The translations under genes were made by a program, and so were the position numbers. From CAWAND01 sp963807065 (lineage in GTDB: Bacteria > Chloroflexota > Anaerolineae > Anaerolineales > E44-bin32), in contig CAWDZQ010000004.1 in the NCBI GenBank assembly GCA_963807065.1, forward strand, positions 1,419,034 through 1,483,033: DNA of 64,000 nt, given 5' to 3'. Positions within the stretch are counted from its first letter, which is position 1. Every line of letters begins with the position of its first letter. Shown in pieces: positions 8,879-17,057 of the stretch. The notes below the pieces were generated by a model. The model saw only the letters and a list, made by a program, of their open reading frames with translations. It ran no database searches and was not told the origin of the DNA.

Positions 8879-9136
8879 ATCTCGCTCGATGGGACCGGGG
8901 ATGCGGGGCGATTTTGGAGCGAGCGTTGTGTTATCGGCATGGGCTTGGAGAAGAGATGTTGATCGACCCCGGCCCATCAGCTCGGACGCGTTAGGGAGCG
9001 CCACCAACTTCATCGGCCGCTCCTTTCCCTAAAGTCGGCCTGAACACAATAATGCACACCAGCATGGTTTTGTGCTTAGAACATTTGTTGCTATAATCTC
9101 TCCCGAAATCATTCTGAGGAGGAGAAGTTTCAAACT

Positions 9137-10027
9137 GTGCCTGGGACACACACATCAAGCTTTGGCACCGGCAAGCGCGAGTCTCATGACTCAAGTGATT
9201 TTTACTCTCGCAGCATGCTTTCTTCCACGAGCCTCGCCCCACTCTCGCACACGGACCTAGGCGAAATCCAGGTTCCGTCAGTCGGTTCATGGGCTGACAA
9301 TATTTACTGCTCCTCTGCCACAGACATGAAAGAGGTCCCAGACAACTCTGTAGCGCTCTCGTTCACGTCACCCCCATACAATGTGGGGAAAGACTACGAC
9401 GACGACATCAATGTGTCAGAGTATCTCCAACTCATTGAGGATGTTGGCAGAGAGGTCTTTAGGGCTCTGCGTCCCGGAGGAAGATACCTGATCAACATCG
9501 CCAATGTCGGCAGGAAGCCATACATTCCCCTCCACTCGCTCTTTTGGAATCTACATCTAGGCATCGGATTTCTTCCGATGGGAGAGATAATCTGGCAAAA
9601 GGCCAAGGGCGCCAACGGAAGCTGCGCATGGGGTAGTTGGATGAGCGCGAAAGCTCCAAGGCTGAGGGATGTACACGAGTACATTCTTGTGTTGGCCAAG
9701 CATTCCTATTCCAGGCCCGACAAGGGTGTATCGGACGTCTCCCGAGAGGAGTTCATGGATTCAACACTCTCTGTTTGGCCAATTCCACCGGAGTCAGCCA
9801 AGAGAGTGGGTCATCCGGCACCATTCCCCATCGCCTTGGCCTCAAGAGTCGTCAAACTCTACAGCTACGTCGATGACGTTGTGATTGATCCATTCGCTGG
9901 CTCCGGGACGACTTGCGTAGCTGCCGCACAGTTGGGTCGCCACTTCGTGGGATACGACATTTCGCAAGAGTACTGCCAGCTGGCCGAAGAAAGGCTGCTT
10001 CTGGAGGGGCACAAGTCACTAGTTTAG
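9137..10027 (+). CDS. Cassette gene 4a: type II DNA methyltransferase (beta-class, N6-adenine or N4-cytosine)
   Basis: 296 residues. Motif IV TSPPYN (residues 77-82) precedes motif I DPFAGSGTT (from residue 251), the beta-class permutation of amino-methyltransferases. RPGGRYLINIANVG is the usual following strand. The class methylates exocyclic amino groups; adenine versus cytosine cannot be told from sequence alone. GTG at 9137 follows GAGGAGGAG; an ATG at 9215 is a plausible later start. It lies directly after attC site 4 and is followed by a second gene in the same cassette, so the pair is a probable restriction-modification system. Confidence 0.88.
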   Translation: MPGTHTSSFGTGKRESHDSSDFYSRSMLSSTSLAPLSHTDLGEIQVPSVGSWADNIYCSSATDMKEVPDNSVALSFTSPPYNVGKDYDDDINVSEYLQLIEDVGREVFRALRPGGRYLINIANVGRKPYIPLHSLFWNLHLGIGFLPMGEIIWQKAKGANGSCAWGSWMSAKAPRLRDVHEYILVLAKHSYSRPDKGVSDVSREEFMDSTLSVWPIPPESAKRVGHPAPFPIALASRVVKLYSYVDDVVIDPFAGSGTTCVAAAQLGRHFVGYDISQEYCQLAEERLLLEGHKSLV

Positions 10028-10041
10028 GCACACAATTAGCC

Positions 10042-11091
10042 ATGCCCACTCCACGGACCGAAGCATCCGAGTTAGCCGTCGCCTTTGGAATTCTCTCTCT
10101 GAATCCTTCTGAACCACTCTCAGACCAAGAGAGGGAGTATCACTTTCAGTCGACCCTTCCCCTTGCAAGCTATGTATCGTTCGTGAGTGAGTATTCGAAT
10201 AATGTGGATCTCCACAGCAGGATGTACAGTGTTGGAAGACGGCTCCGTTCTTCCTTCTCAGAGTTCCAAAGAGTTCGACTCTTCTCAGATGGGCTGGACC
10301 TAACCAACAAGCATCCACTATTTCTGCGGCGTCCGATCTTCTGGTTTCCAACACGCCGGTAAGCGTAAAAGCTATTAGCGACGTAGTGGCCAATCCGTCC
10401 CCCTACAATCTGATCTACAATCTCCCCAGCGGGCAGGCGTTTTCTCAGAACGAACAGAACTGGTACTTGGAACAAGCACCTGCCGAATTCCAAGATGTGT
10501 ATGGATTCGTTCGCAATTCAGATTCGAGATTGGCGTATCTTCCATCGCAAGTTGCCGACTTTGAGGCCGGTGCGTCACGACAAGACCGCAAACTCGTCCA
10601 GTTGGCCATAAGCGAATATGAACAGGGTTCCAAGGATGCGTTCATCCGCTTCTACCTAGACATGTGTCACGCCGTTGCGAATTCATCTGCGCACGAGTTC
10701 AACTCGAGGATGTCTGCGTCCCTAGGAGGAAGATCAAGGACGGCGATTGTCGAAAACGTCATGCGCTGGTTCTTTCGGCCTCGATGCAGTTCCTTATGTC
10801 CTGTGCGGCATCAATTCCAATGACGAGTTTGGGTTGCAGATACCTTCACTGACGGACTTCAAATTCAAATGGGAGCTCACGACTATTCACGCGTTGGCTG
10901 ATTTGAATCGCCGCCAGAGCGTCGTAGGATTCAGGCTGGAATTCAATTCCAAGTCTGGACATCTAAGGCATGTCGCGAACTTCCACACAGAATTGCGTTG
11001 GTCTCATGGCAGATTCTGTGGGGTTCCCGAGGCAAAGCTCTACAAGGACTTCCACTACTACGAACTGCCCTTCTTCCAGCGTCTAATCTAG
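10042..11091 (+). CDS. Cassette gene 4b: probable restriction endonuclease partner, two frameshifts
   Basis: ATG at 10042, 15 bp after the methyltransferase stop. Coding sequence runs in three frames: MPTPRTEASELAVAFG to about 10310, then VSVKAISDVVANPSPYN to about 10775, then LDAVPYVLCGINSNDEFGL to the stop at 11091. Two one-base indels join them into about 350 residues. No nuclease motif is certain. The role is inferred from position behind a solitary type II methyltransferase and from the lack of any other catalytic signature. R'' of the next attC follows 12 bp after the stop. Confidence 0.55.
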
Positions 11092-11103
11092 CCTCTAGGG
11101 GCT

Positions 11104-11277
11104 CTCTAACATCTCGCTGGATCCCTGGAGGAACACCAGGATCTTCGACGGACCGGGGATGCCGGGCGAGTTTGGCGTGATTGTTGTATGCTCAGGATGG
11201 CCCAGGGGTTAGGCGGTGACTGGCCCCGGCCGATCCCCACAAAGAACGCGGGACTTCGCAGTTCGAGGGCGTTAGAT
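11104..11277 (+). other. attC recombination site 5, with two small insertions
   Basis: R'' CTCTAAC (11104-11110), R' GTTAGAT (11271-11277), 174 bp. Compared with the compact site at 13665-13788 it contains two extra GC-rich blocks. One is in the left arm (about 11123-11149, with CCTGG...CCAGG ends) and one in the right arm (about 11235-11261). The inner GACCGGGGATGC and CCCCGGCCGATC arms are retained. It has no IS element and shows the uninterrupted CTAACATCTCGCTGG target. Confidence 0.8.
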
Positions 11278-11355
11278 GCTATGGGGGATGAAGATGCGGG
11301 TCGCTGCTGATAAGCTCCTTGAAACTCTCGGATCAAGAGAAAGGAGCGCAACATC

Positions 11356-12551
11356 ATGGCAGCGGCCCGCAGTCACGAGTATAGCGTATTCGAATCGGTG
11401 CTGTATCTGGCCTTCGAACTGAGCAACACAAAGTGGAAACTGGGGTTCACGACAGGGCCGAGTCGCCGGCCACACGAGCGGAGCATCACCGCCGGGGATC
11501 TGGAAGCTCTCCAGGAGGAGATCGGGCGAGCGAAGAAGCGGTTCGATCTGCCTGAGAGCAGCCGGGTGGTGAGCTGTTACGAGGCGGGCAGAGACGCCTT
11601 CTGGTTGCACAGGTACCTGGAACAGCAGGGGATCGAGAACCTGGTGGTGGACAGCTCTAGCATCCAGGTGAACCGACGGGCCCGACAGGCCACACCTGCC
11701 CTGGCGGGCGGTGCCAGGGAGACTGACCGGATGGACTTGGAGAAACTTCTGGGGCAGCTGATCCGGTACCGGGGAGGGGACCGGGAGGTGTGGAGCGTGG
11801 TGCGGGTGCCGAGCGTGGAGGCGGAGGACAACCGGCAGTTACACCGGGAACTGGAAACCCTGAAGAAGGATCGGACGCGGCACATCAACCGGATCAAGTC
11901 GTTCCTGGTGGGGCAGGGCATCCGGATGAAGGTGGGGAGTGATTTCTTGGAAGAGATCGAACGGGTGCGCAAATGGGATGGCTCAGCGCTCCCGGCCAGC
12001 CTGAAAGCCCGGCTTCAGCGAGAGTATCAGCGGCTTCAACTGCTGCAGGAGCAGGTCAAGGAGCTGGAGCGGGCGCGGGTGGAGGCGATCCGGCATGGGG
12101 AAGACGAGAGTGTGGAGGTGGTGCGCAAGCTGATGCGGCTGAACGGGATCGGGCAGAACGCCGGCTGGCTGTTCGGGATGGAGTTTTTCAGCTGGCGGAA
12201 GTTCCCTGGCCTGCGCCTAGGGCAGGCAACAATAGGAAGGAAGTGGGGGCCCTGGCCGGTCTGGTGCCGATGCCGAGGCAGAGTGGCGACAGCTACCGGG
12301 AGCAGGGGATCAGCAAAGCCGGCAACCGGCACGTTCGGGGGATGGCGATCGAGATCGCATGGGGGTGGCTGCAGTTTCAGCCGGAGAGTGAACTGACCAA
12401 GTGGTATGAGGAACGATTTGGCCATGGGAGCAAACGGATCCGGAAGATCGGGATCGTGGCGCTGGCCAGGAAGCTGATGATTGAGCTATGGCGCTATCTG
12501 GAGACGGGAGCTATCCCTGAAGGGGCGGTGCTGAAGGCACGGTTGATTTGA
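11356..12551 (+). pseudogene. IS110-family transposase of a second subgroup, interrupted by small insertions
   Basis: The N-terminal half LAFELSNTKWKLGFTTG carries Glu in place of the first Asp of DEDD. YEAGRDAFWLHR and ETDRMDLEKLL follow, and the C-terminal half has ALAGLVPMP and KAGNRHVRGMAIEIAWGW. Two hairpin-like additions are visible. An in-frame one at about 11690-11722 splits the usual RR-K-TDRMD string. A second at about 12204-12229 lies after SWRKF and shifts the frame, so the last 110 residues are read in another frame to 12551. The element's ends are unclear; GCGTTAGATG occurs at 11269-11278 and again at 12661-12670. Confidence 0.85.
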
Positions 12552-12896
12552 GAGAGATCCAAAGAGGAAAGGACGGGCGAAAAGGGACAACCAGGCTGGT
12601 GCCCTGGTGCCCAGGATGGGTATGAGCAGCTCGTTACTCCGCCGGGTCCGAAGGGACCGAGCGTTAGATGGGGCGCTCAGCAGAGCTTCCAGGATCGCCG
12701 ACGAGCGAACAAAGCATTGGGTGACCGGCCAAACAAGAGCCGGCACGGATAGAAGGTAGTTCGAGGCACTTGGTGCCCGACGCCAAAGGGAAGCTGCCAG
12801 CATGAGTGACCCGGGGGCTGTTGTGGAGGAAACGATCACTTGCTAAATTGGGGCTTGACAGCAGCGCCTACATAGAAGGCAGACTGATTTCTTCAG

Positions 12897-13670
12897 ATGA
12901 AGAAGCACCATGAACTAGTCGCAAGGTTACTGTTCGAAGACTGGCTTGCTGAGCAGTTGCCTGGCGCTAACATCAAATGGACTGAGTCAGAAGACCCCCA
13001 TCCGGATTGGTATCTGTCAATCAACTCTGACGAATACTGGGTTGAGGCAACCACAATAGTTCCAATTGTTCGACATGGAAGGAACCTGATCCTTGAGCCA
13101 TCTCTCTCTGCCTCAATCCACGACTTTGTTGACAGGATCGAAAGCCAAGCCAAGGCTGCAGGCATACTTCATGGCGGCTATGTACTTGCGTGTGGCCCAA
13201 TGCCGAGACGAGGTGGGTTCCGTGACAAGATCGCAGCGGCTGCAATTCAGTACATCGACGACACCAGCCAGCTGGACAGGGCTCAGCCTCTGGTGTTGGA
13301 TGACTCTGGCGAATATCGCATTGAAATTCAGAAGTTGAGCAATTTTCGAGACTATCTCGTGGAAATGGTTGATTTGTCTTTCGTGTCAGAAGCACAGACC
13401 AACCAAGACTTCGCAGCTCAGCTTCACCAAATGATCAGTAGGAAAGCAAGGAAATATGCCCATCACACTGTCCCTACGGTGCTGCTGTTGCTGGACGGCT
13501 TCCATATCGTGGACGAAGACACTTGGCTCGCGGCCGCGAAGGAAGTTGATGAGTTAGAGAAATTCGAGGCAGTCTTTCGCATCAAGCCTGCGAATTCTCC
13601 TCTCCTCCTGTTCTCACAGTCCAATCTATGGCCACCGGCCCAGCTTCCACCGGCTTGGCCGTCAATCTAA
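12897..13670 (+). CDS. Cassette gene 5: unknown protein, weak nuclease-like signature
   Basis: 257 residues, ATG at 12897 with little ribosome-binding sequence. I do not recognise the family. DPHPDWYLSINSDEYWVEATTI near residues 32-53 has the PD...(E/V)E-x-T spacing seen at the core of some restriction-endonuclease-like proteins, but this is only suggestive. The TAA stop lies inside the R'' box of the following attC. The gene is separated from its own upstream attC R' site (11271) by the IS110 element, which therefore entered the 5' end of this cassette. Confidence 0.7.
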   Translation: MKKHHELVARLLFEDWLAEQLPGANIKWTESEDPHPDWYLSINSDEYWVEATTIVPIVRHGRNLILEPSLSASIHDFVDRIESQAKAAGILHGGYVLACGPMPRRGGFRDKIAAAAIQYIDDTSQLDRAQPLVLDDSGEYRIEIQKLSNFRDYLVEMVDLSFVSEAQTNQDFAAQLHQMISRKARKYAHHTVPTVLLLLDGFHIVDEDTWLAAAKEVDELEKFEAVFRIKPANSPLLLFSQSNLWPPAQLPPAWPSI

Positions 13671-13788
13671 CAAATCGCTGGATCGGACCGGGGATGCAGG
13701 GCGAGTTTGGCGTGATTGTTGTATGCTCAGGATGGTCCGGGGGCAGGATGGTGCGTTGCCCCGGCCGATCAGCTCGGATGCGTTGGGC
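13665..13788 (+). other. attC recombination site 6, compact intact copy
   Basis: R'' ATCTAAC (13665-13671), R' GTTGGGC (13782-13788), 124 bp. The left arm GCTG-G-ATCGG-A-CCGGGG (from 13678) pairs with CCCCGGCCGATCAGC (about 13759-13773), leaving exactly two unpaired bases on one arm. Such extrahelical bases are diagnostic of attC bottom-strand recognition by an integron integrase. It joins cassettes 5 and 6 and is the clearest site in the array. Confidence 0.9.
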
Positions 13789-13868
13789 GGCCAGACTCCC
13801 TCATTCGTTGCAACCCTTTTGCCAGAGGGCAATTCTCTGAAGTCGGCCCATATGCGAGGAGCCATTTC

Positions 13869-14339
13869 ATGAATAGATCCAATATCGCTGATGCACTTCT
13901 CTTCGCAGTCATTCTTTCGGCCTGTGGAGGTCCAGCAGAACCGCCGACCCCTACGTTGATCCCAACTCCTGCGTTTACCCTCACTCCAGTAGCCACCCCC
14001 ACTCCAAAGCCTCCAGTCGAGATACAGATCACCGCATGCGGATATGGTTCCTTTGGGATCGTCACAATGGCCGGGACTGCCACGAACGACACAAGCGCGG
14101 ACATTACGTTTCTGCAAGCCACAGTTGCGCTTTTGAAGAACGGGCAGGTCGTTCGTACTGATGAAATCTACATCACGAGTGCCACCGGTGTGAATGCCGG
14201 CATGCTTTACGGTCTAGACTACAAATCTAAGGCAGGGGGACTTGTGGCAGGCGAGACAATTGCCTGGAGTGTCGCTTATCCTCTCGACAAGCTTTCTCAG
14301 CCGTTCGAATGCGAGGCGTCCGTCACAAACGTTCAGTAG
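13869..14339 (+). CDS. Cassette gene 6: lipoprotein with proline/threonine linker
   Basis: ATG at 13869 gives a signal peptide ending in the lipobox LSAC (cleavage before Cys at about residue 18). A Thr/Pro-rich linker (about residues 26-50, TPTLIPTPAFTLTPV) of the kind common in Chloroflexota secreted proteins follows. The C-terminal domain of about 100 residues (GTATNDTSADITFLQATVALL) resembles FxLYD-type beta-sandwich domains. It is probably anchored in the membrane facing outward. No attC follows the stop; an IS481 remnant begins 30 bp later and probably destroyed it. Confidence 0.75.
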   Translation: MNRSNIADALLFAVILSACGGPAEPPTPTLIPTPAFTLTPVATPTPKPPVEIQITACGYGSFGIVTMAGTATNDTSADITFLQATVALLKNGQVVRTDEIYITSATGVNAGMLYGLDYKSKAGGLVAGETIAWSVAYPLDKLSQPFECEASVTNVQ

Positions 14340-14370
14340 CCGATTTGCGGAGGACGATCTTGAACCAAAT

Positions 14371-14720
14371 CAGGACATAGGTAACACAAATTCTAATGAC
14401 ATGGTTAACACTTTGTCGTGAGAGGAGGTGGCGCCGGTGCTTTGGGAAGGCGTGTACGATTTCACGACGACTAGCTGCACAACTACTACTCCATCCCGGA
14501 GCTAGCGCAGCGGTTAAACATTTCCTGTAAGACAGCAGACAAGTGGATCATCCAATTCAGGGAGCACGGTGAGAGCGGCTTTGACGAGCAGTCGCGCCGG
14601 CCGAAGAGCTGCCCCTGGAAGGTCGAGGCGGCGATGGCGGCTGAGTCAGCTCAGGTAGGCGAAGCCCACGCGGGAAGGGGGCCGCAGAAGCTGCTTGCCC
14701 CAATGGACTGGCAGAACCCA
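14371..14720 (+). pseudogene. IS481-family element remnant (left end and 5' part of transposase)
   Basis: Left-end repeats GGACATAGGTAACA (14373-14386) and a degenerate copy at 14397-14410 are followed by a decayed reading frame. It matches the N-terminal helix-turn-helix of the transposase at 644-1852 (NYYSIPELAQRLNIS, TADKWIIQFREHG, SRRPKSCPW). The match is lost after about 14720. It marks the right boundary of the cassette array and mirrors the IS481 copy at the left boundary. Confidence 0.8.
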
Positions 14721-14773
14721 GGGATGCAAACTCGCCCGGTGCCAACGGCGCTTGGGCTTCAACATCGCTCGCC

Positions 14774-15268
14774 TCAAAAGACCACAGTCAGAAACCAGTT
14801 GGCGATCAAGATTGAGGAGAAGGTCAGGATGCCGCCTAGAATGAGGATTGCCAGCCGTGTCATAGATCGTGCCACTACGACCGGTGATCCCAATAGGTGA
14901 CTGGACTGGGCTCCCAATCCGGCAAATACGACACTAACCGTCGTCACTACTCCCGCTCCCCCAAGCACGACTGCAACCACAAAGCGGGCCAGTCCCTCCC
15001 AGATCAGAAACGCCTGCTGCGCGGTTTGAGGTGACCTCTCGGGAGCCAAGTACCCTTGGAGTGCGGGCACAAGAACTCCTGCCGAGCCCGCCACCGCGAG
15101 CATGATCACGCTTGCGATGCCCTGCTGAAGTGCGTGGGCGTACCCGAGGCTGTCGCCTGTAGCCGTCGAAATCTGAGCCTGGGCGAGGTTCACAACAAGG
15201 GAAACGAAGAAGTACAACGCGATCAGCGCTGAGGTGATCGATACGAGTTCACCGACCGTGGTGCTCAA
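14774..15268 (-). CDS. Four-helix integral membrane protein at the end of the Tad operon
   Basis: 164 residues with four hydrophobic segments (about residues 8-28, 50-72, 90-115, 135-160). I do not recognise a named family. It follows the TadE-like genes in the same direction with a short gap, so it is probably the last gene of the pilus operon. It resembles the multi-pass proteins of unknown role found beside Tad/TadE genes in Chloroflexota. Its 3' end abuts the IS481 remnant. Confidence 0.6.
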   Translation of the reverse strand: MSTTVGELVSITSALIALYFFVSLVVNLAQAQISTATGDSLGYAHALQQGIASVIMLAVAGSAGVLVPALQGYLAPERSPQTAQQAFLIWEGLARFVVAVVLGGAGVVTTVSVVFAGLGAQSSHLLGSPVVVARSMTRLAILILGGILTFSSILIANWFLTVVF

Positions 15269-15295
15269 CGACTGGATGGTGCACCCCTCATCGAA

Positions 15296-15782
15296 CTACC
15301 ATTCCTCGTCAACACCGGTAGCTGCTCGAGCTCTGGACTCCGCAACCGCGCTGAACCCGCTGACGCCGATCAAAGGGAAACCCCCAAAAACGGTGCTCGC
15401 AGTCCCGTTCACACGCACGAGGACTTCGGCGCCCTCTACTTCCACTGCCAGAAGCGTAAGGGTCATCCACGGTTCATCGAGATGAGCGCTCAGCTCCTGA
15501 AACGAATCGACCGCGCGCTGGCGTGCCCAATTCTCATTGATGACGAAGTTGCCTTGACCAGCCTGATTTGCGTCAAGCGCACCTGCCGCAGCGAGCGCTG
15601 CCGAAATCCGCCACGATTCGGACCTGATTGCGCATGATCTGGTATCTGCCCAGGTCGAGGACTATGAACAGAGACAGGATGAACACCGGAATCAAGACTA
15701 CGAAGCCAGGCAGAGCCTGTCCACGTTCCGAGGGGCGGTATAAGGGTAAAGAGTTCACTAAGGTCCGTAAGGGGTTTGCCAT
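15296..15782 (-). CDS. TadE/TadG-like pseudopilin 1, frameshifted
   Basis: ATG at 15782. An N-terminal RGQALPGFVVLIPVFIL segment is the TadE-like hydrophobic anchor with the conserved G-Q-A motif, followed by a helix. Near 15595 the frame is lost by one base (ADFGS) and continues in the next frame as AALAAAGALDANQAGQGNFV to the stop at 15296, giving about 160 residues. TadE-like proteins are minor pseudopilins processed by a prepilin peptidase and associated with the Flp pilus at the inner membrane. Confidence 0.65.
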
Positions 15783-15924
15783 CCGCTCGGCCCAGCTGAA
15801 ATGAAGGGGGAGTACATGAAGAAGGCCGTCCCGCTCGGATCGTCCTCGGGCCCATTTGCCTGGAAAGCGGACCAGAAATCGGACCACGCAAGCCCCGAAA
15901 CATAGACGGTCATGCCGCTGCCGC

Positions 15925-16252
15925 CTATTCGTGACCATCCATGCGGCCATGAGTGAATACCTCCACAACGCTCGATTCCCACATCCGCTTCATGCCCTCG
16001 TCGGCGAACAGTGTCGCCTGCTGCGCATACGTGTTGCCGGCATAGCCGATCCGCGATCGGGCGTTGAACACCATCCCGCTGTAGGCAGCATTCTGCGTGG
16101 CCAGCTTCTGGTAGTTCCAGTAGCCGGCGAAGGCGATCACCAGGATGAACAGGCCCATGAGTGGAAGCACTAATGACAAACTCGAGCGTCGCCTGCCCGC
16201 GCTGTCCGTCTCGTTGCATTGTCAAGATAAGCAGCTGCCTAAGTGCTCTCAT
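15925..16252 (-). CDS. TadE-like pseudopilin 2, frameshifted
   Basis: The start region MRALRQLLILTMQRDGQRGQATLEF carries the classical TadE motif (RGQATLEF, with the Glu five residues into the hydrophobic helix). One extra base near 16175 breaks the frame; the rest (SLVLPLMGLFILVIAFAGYW onward) continues to 15925. The total is about 108 residues. It probably starts at the ATG encoding MQRDG or upstream of it. The neighbouring genes 15296-15782 and 16262-16684 are paralogues. Confidence 0.65.
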
Positions 16253-16261
16253 CGTGTTTGC

Positions 16262-16684
16262 CTAAGGCGCGCCATTGAATTCCCAATTAGGCGTGTACGT
16301 AGTGCCTCGCACGGGGGCATCAAGCGCCAGCCCGAACGGAGCCCAGGGGATGTGCGTTGCCCCACGGACGGTGAAGCGTTCCCCGCGGACGCCCGATCCG
16401 GTTAGCCAGGCGTATCCAAAATTGGCCACTTCGGATGTGAAGTCGGCGCTGGGCGCTGCCAGCTGGCCGGTGCTGCGGACGAAGCCAACCCCTTGTCCGG
16501 GCACCGCAGATTGCAGCGACGCCCCCTCCAGAGACAATGAGGCTGAAAGGTGATGCACGTTCCAGCCTGCAGCAAAGGCCAGGCCCAGGAAAAAGACGCC
16601 CACCAATACAGGCAGAATGATGGTGACCTCCAATACCGCCTGGCCGCGTTCCCTTGTCCTCGCGCAAGCCCGGGTCATGTTCAT
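16262..16684 (-). CDS. TadE-like pseudopilin 3
   Basis: Intact, about 140 residues if started at the ATG at 16684 (a second ATG lies two codons on). RERGQAVLEVTIILPVLVGV is the TadE-type motif followed by a hydrophobic helix. The C-terminal domain is small, polar and probably extracytoplasmic. It lies directly downstream of the Flp-pilin-like gene in the same direction. Confidence 0.75.
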   Translation of the reverse strand: MNMTRACARTRERGQAVLEVTIILPVLVGVFFLGLAFAAGWNVHHLSASLSLEGASLQSAVPGQGVGFVRSTGQLAAPSADFTSEVANFGYAWLTGSGVRGERFTVRGATHIPWAPFGLALDAPVRGTTYTPNWEFNGAP

Positions 16685-16730
16685 TTCCTGTCCCGCCATC
16701 TCTATCTGGGAGCTTGCAGACAAGGATTGG

Positions 16731-16889
16731 CTACCAGGTGATCTCGGCAGCGCGCTGCTTGACGTAGGCGCCCACGATCGCGATGACTGCAATGGCGACG
16801 AGAACGATCAAGGCGGCGATGGCCGTCCATTCGAGCGTGTCCTGACCGGACTGATCCGCCAGGATGCCCTGTTTAAGTAAGTTCTTCAT
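16731..16889 (-). CDS. Flp-type pilin-like small protein
   Basis: 52 residues. ATG at 16889 has an excellent ribosome-binding site (GAGGAGGGCGCG read on the minus strand). The polar leader MKNLLKQGILADQSGQDTLEW is followed by one hydrophobic helix (TAIAALIVLVAIAVIAIVGAYV). This layout, with G-Q-D-T-L-E-W before the helix, is that of Flp/TadE-type prepilins, where the Glu sits at +5 of the mature protein. It is the best candidate for the major pilin of this locus. Confidence 0.75.
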   Translation of the reverse strand: MKNLLKQGILADQSGQDTLEWTAIAALIVLVAIAVIAIVGAYVKQRAAEITW

Positions 16890-17057
16890 ACGCGCCCTCC
16901 TCAACAGACAAAGAGTTCTTCCCCAAGTTGGGTTTCAAGCATGAATGTAGCACCGGGGGATGCGAGTGGGCGTTACGTCTGCGTTATATCCAGCTCTTTG
17001 CATGAAAGGGTGTTCGCTCAGGCTTATGCTGGAAACTTGTAGGCGCAAAGCAGACGG

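Larger units (their letters stand above)
7489..8996 (+). other. attC recombination site 4, split by an IS1111-attC-type element
   Basis: R'' ATCTAAC (7489-7495); the break after CTAACATC is at 7498, and the site resumes at 8879 and ends in R' GTTAGGG (8990-8996). Its arms are CGATGGG-A-CCGGGG and CCCCGGCCCAT: both arms changed relative to the sister sites (ATCGG/CCGAT to ATGGG/CCCAT). Pairing is preserved along with the extrahelical A. That covariation is strong evidence for selection on the folded single strand. Confidence 0.85.

Noticed and set aside
1907..13788. The repeated dyads as REP/BIME elements or terminators
   Set aside because: They lie only between cassette genes, share end boxes of the attC type, have asymmetrical extrahelical bases and are IS targets at one fixed base; REP elements show none of these together.
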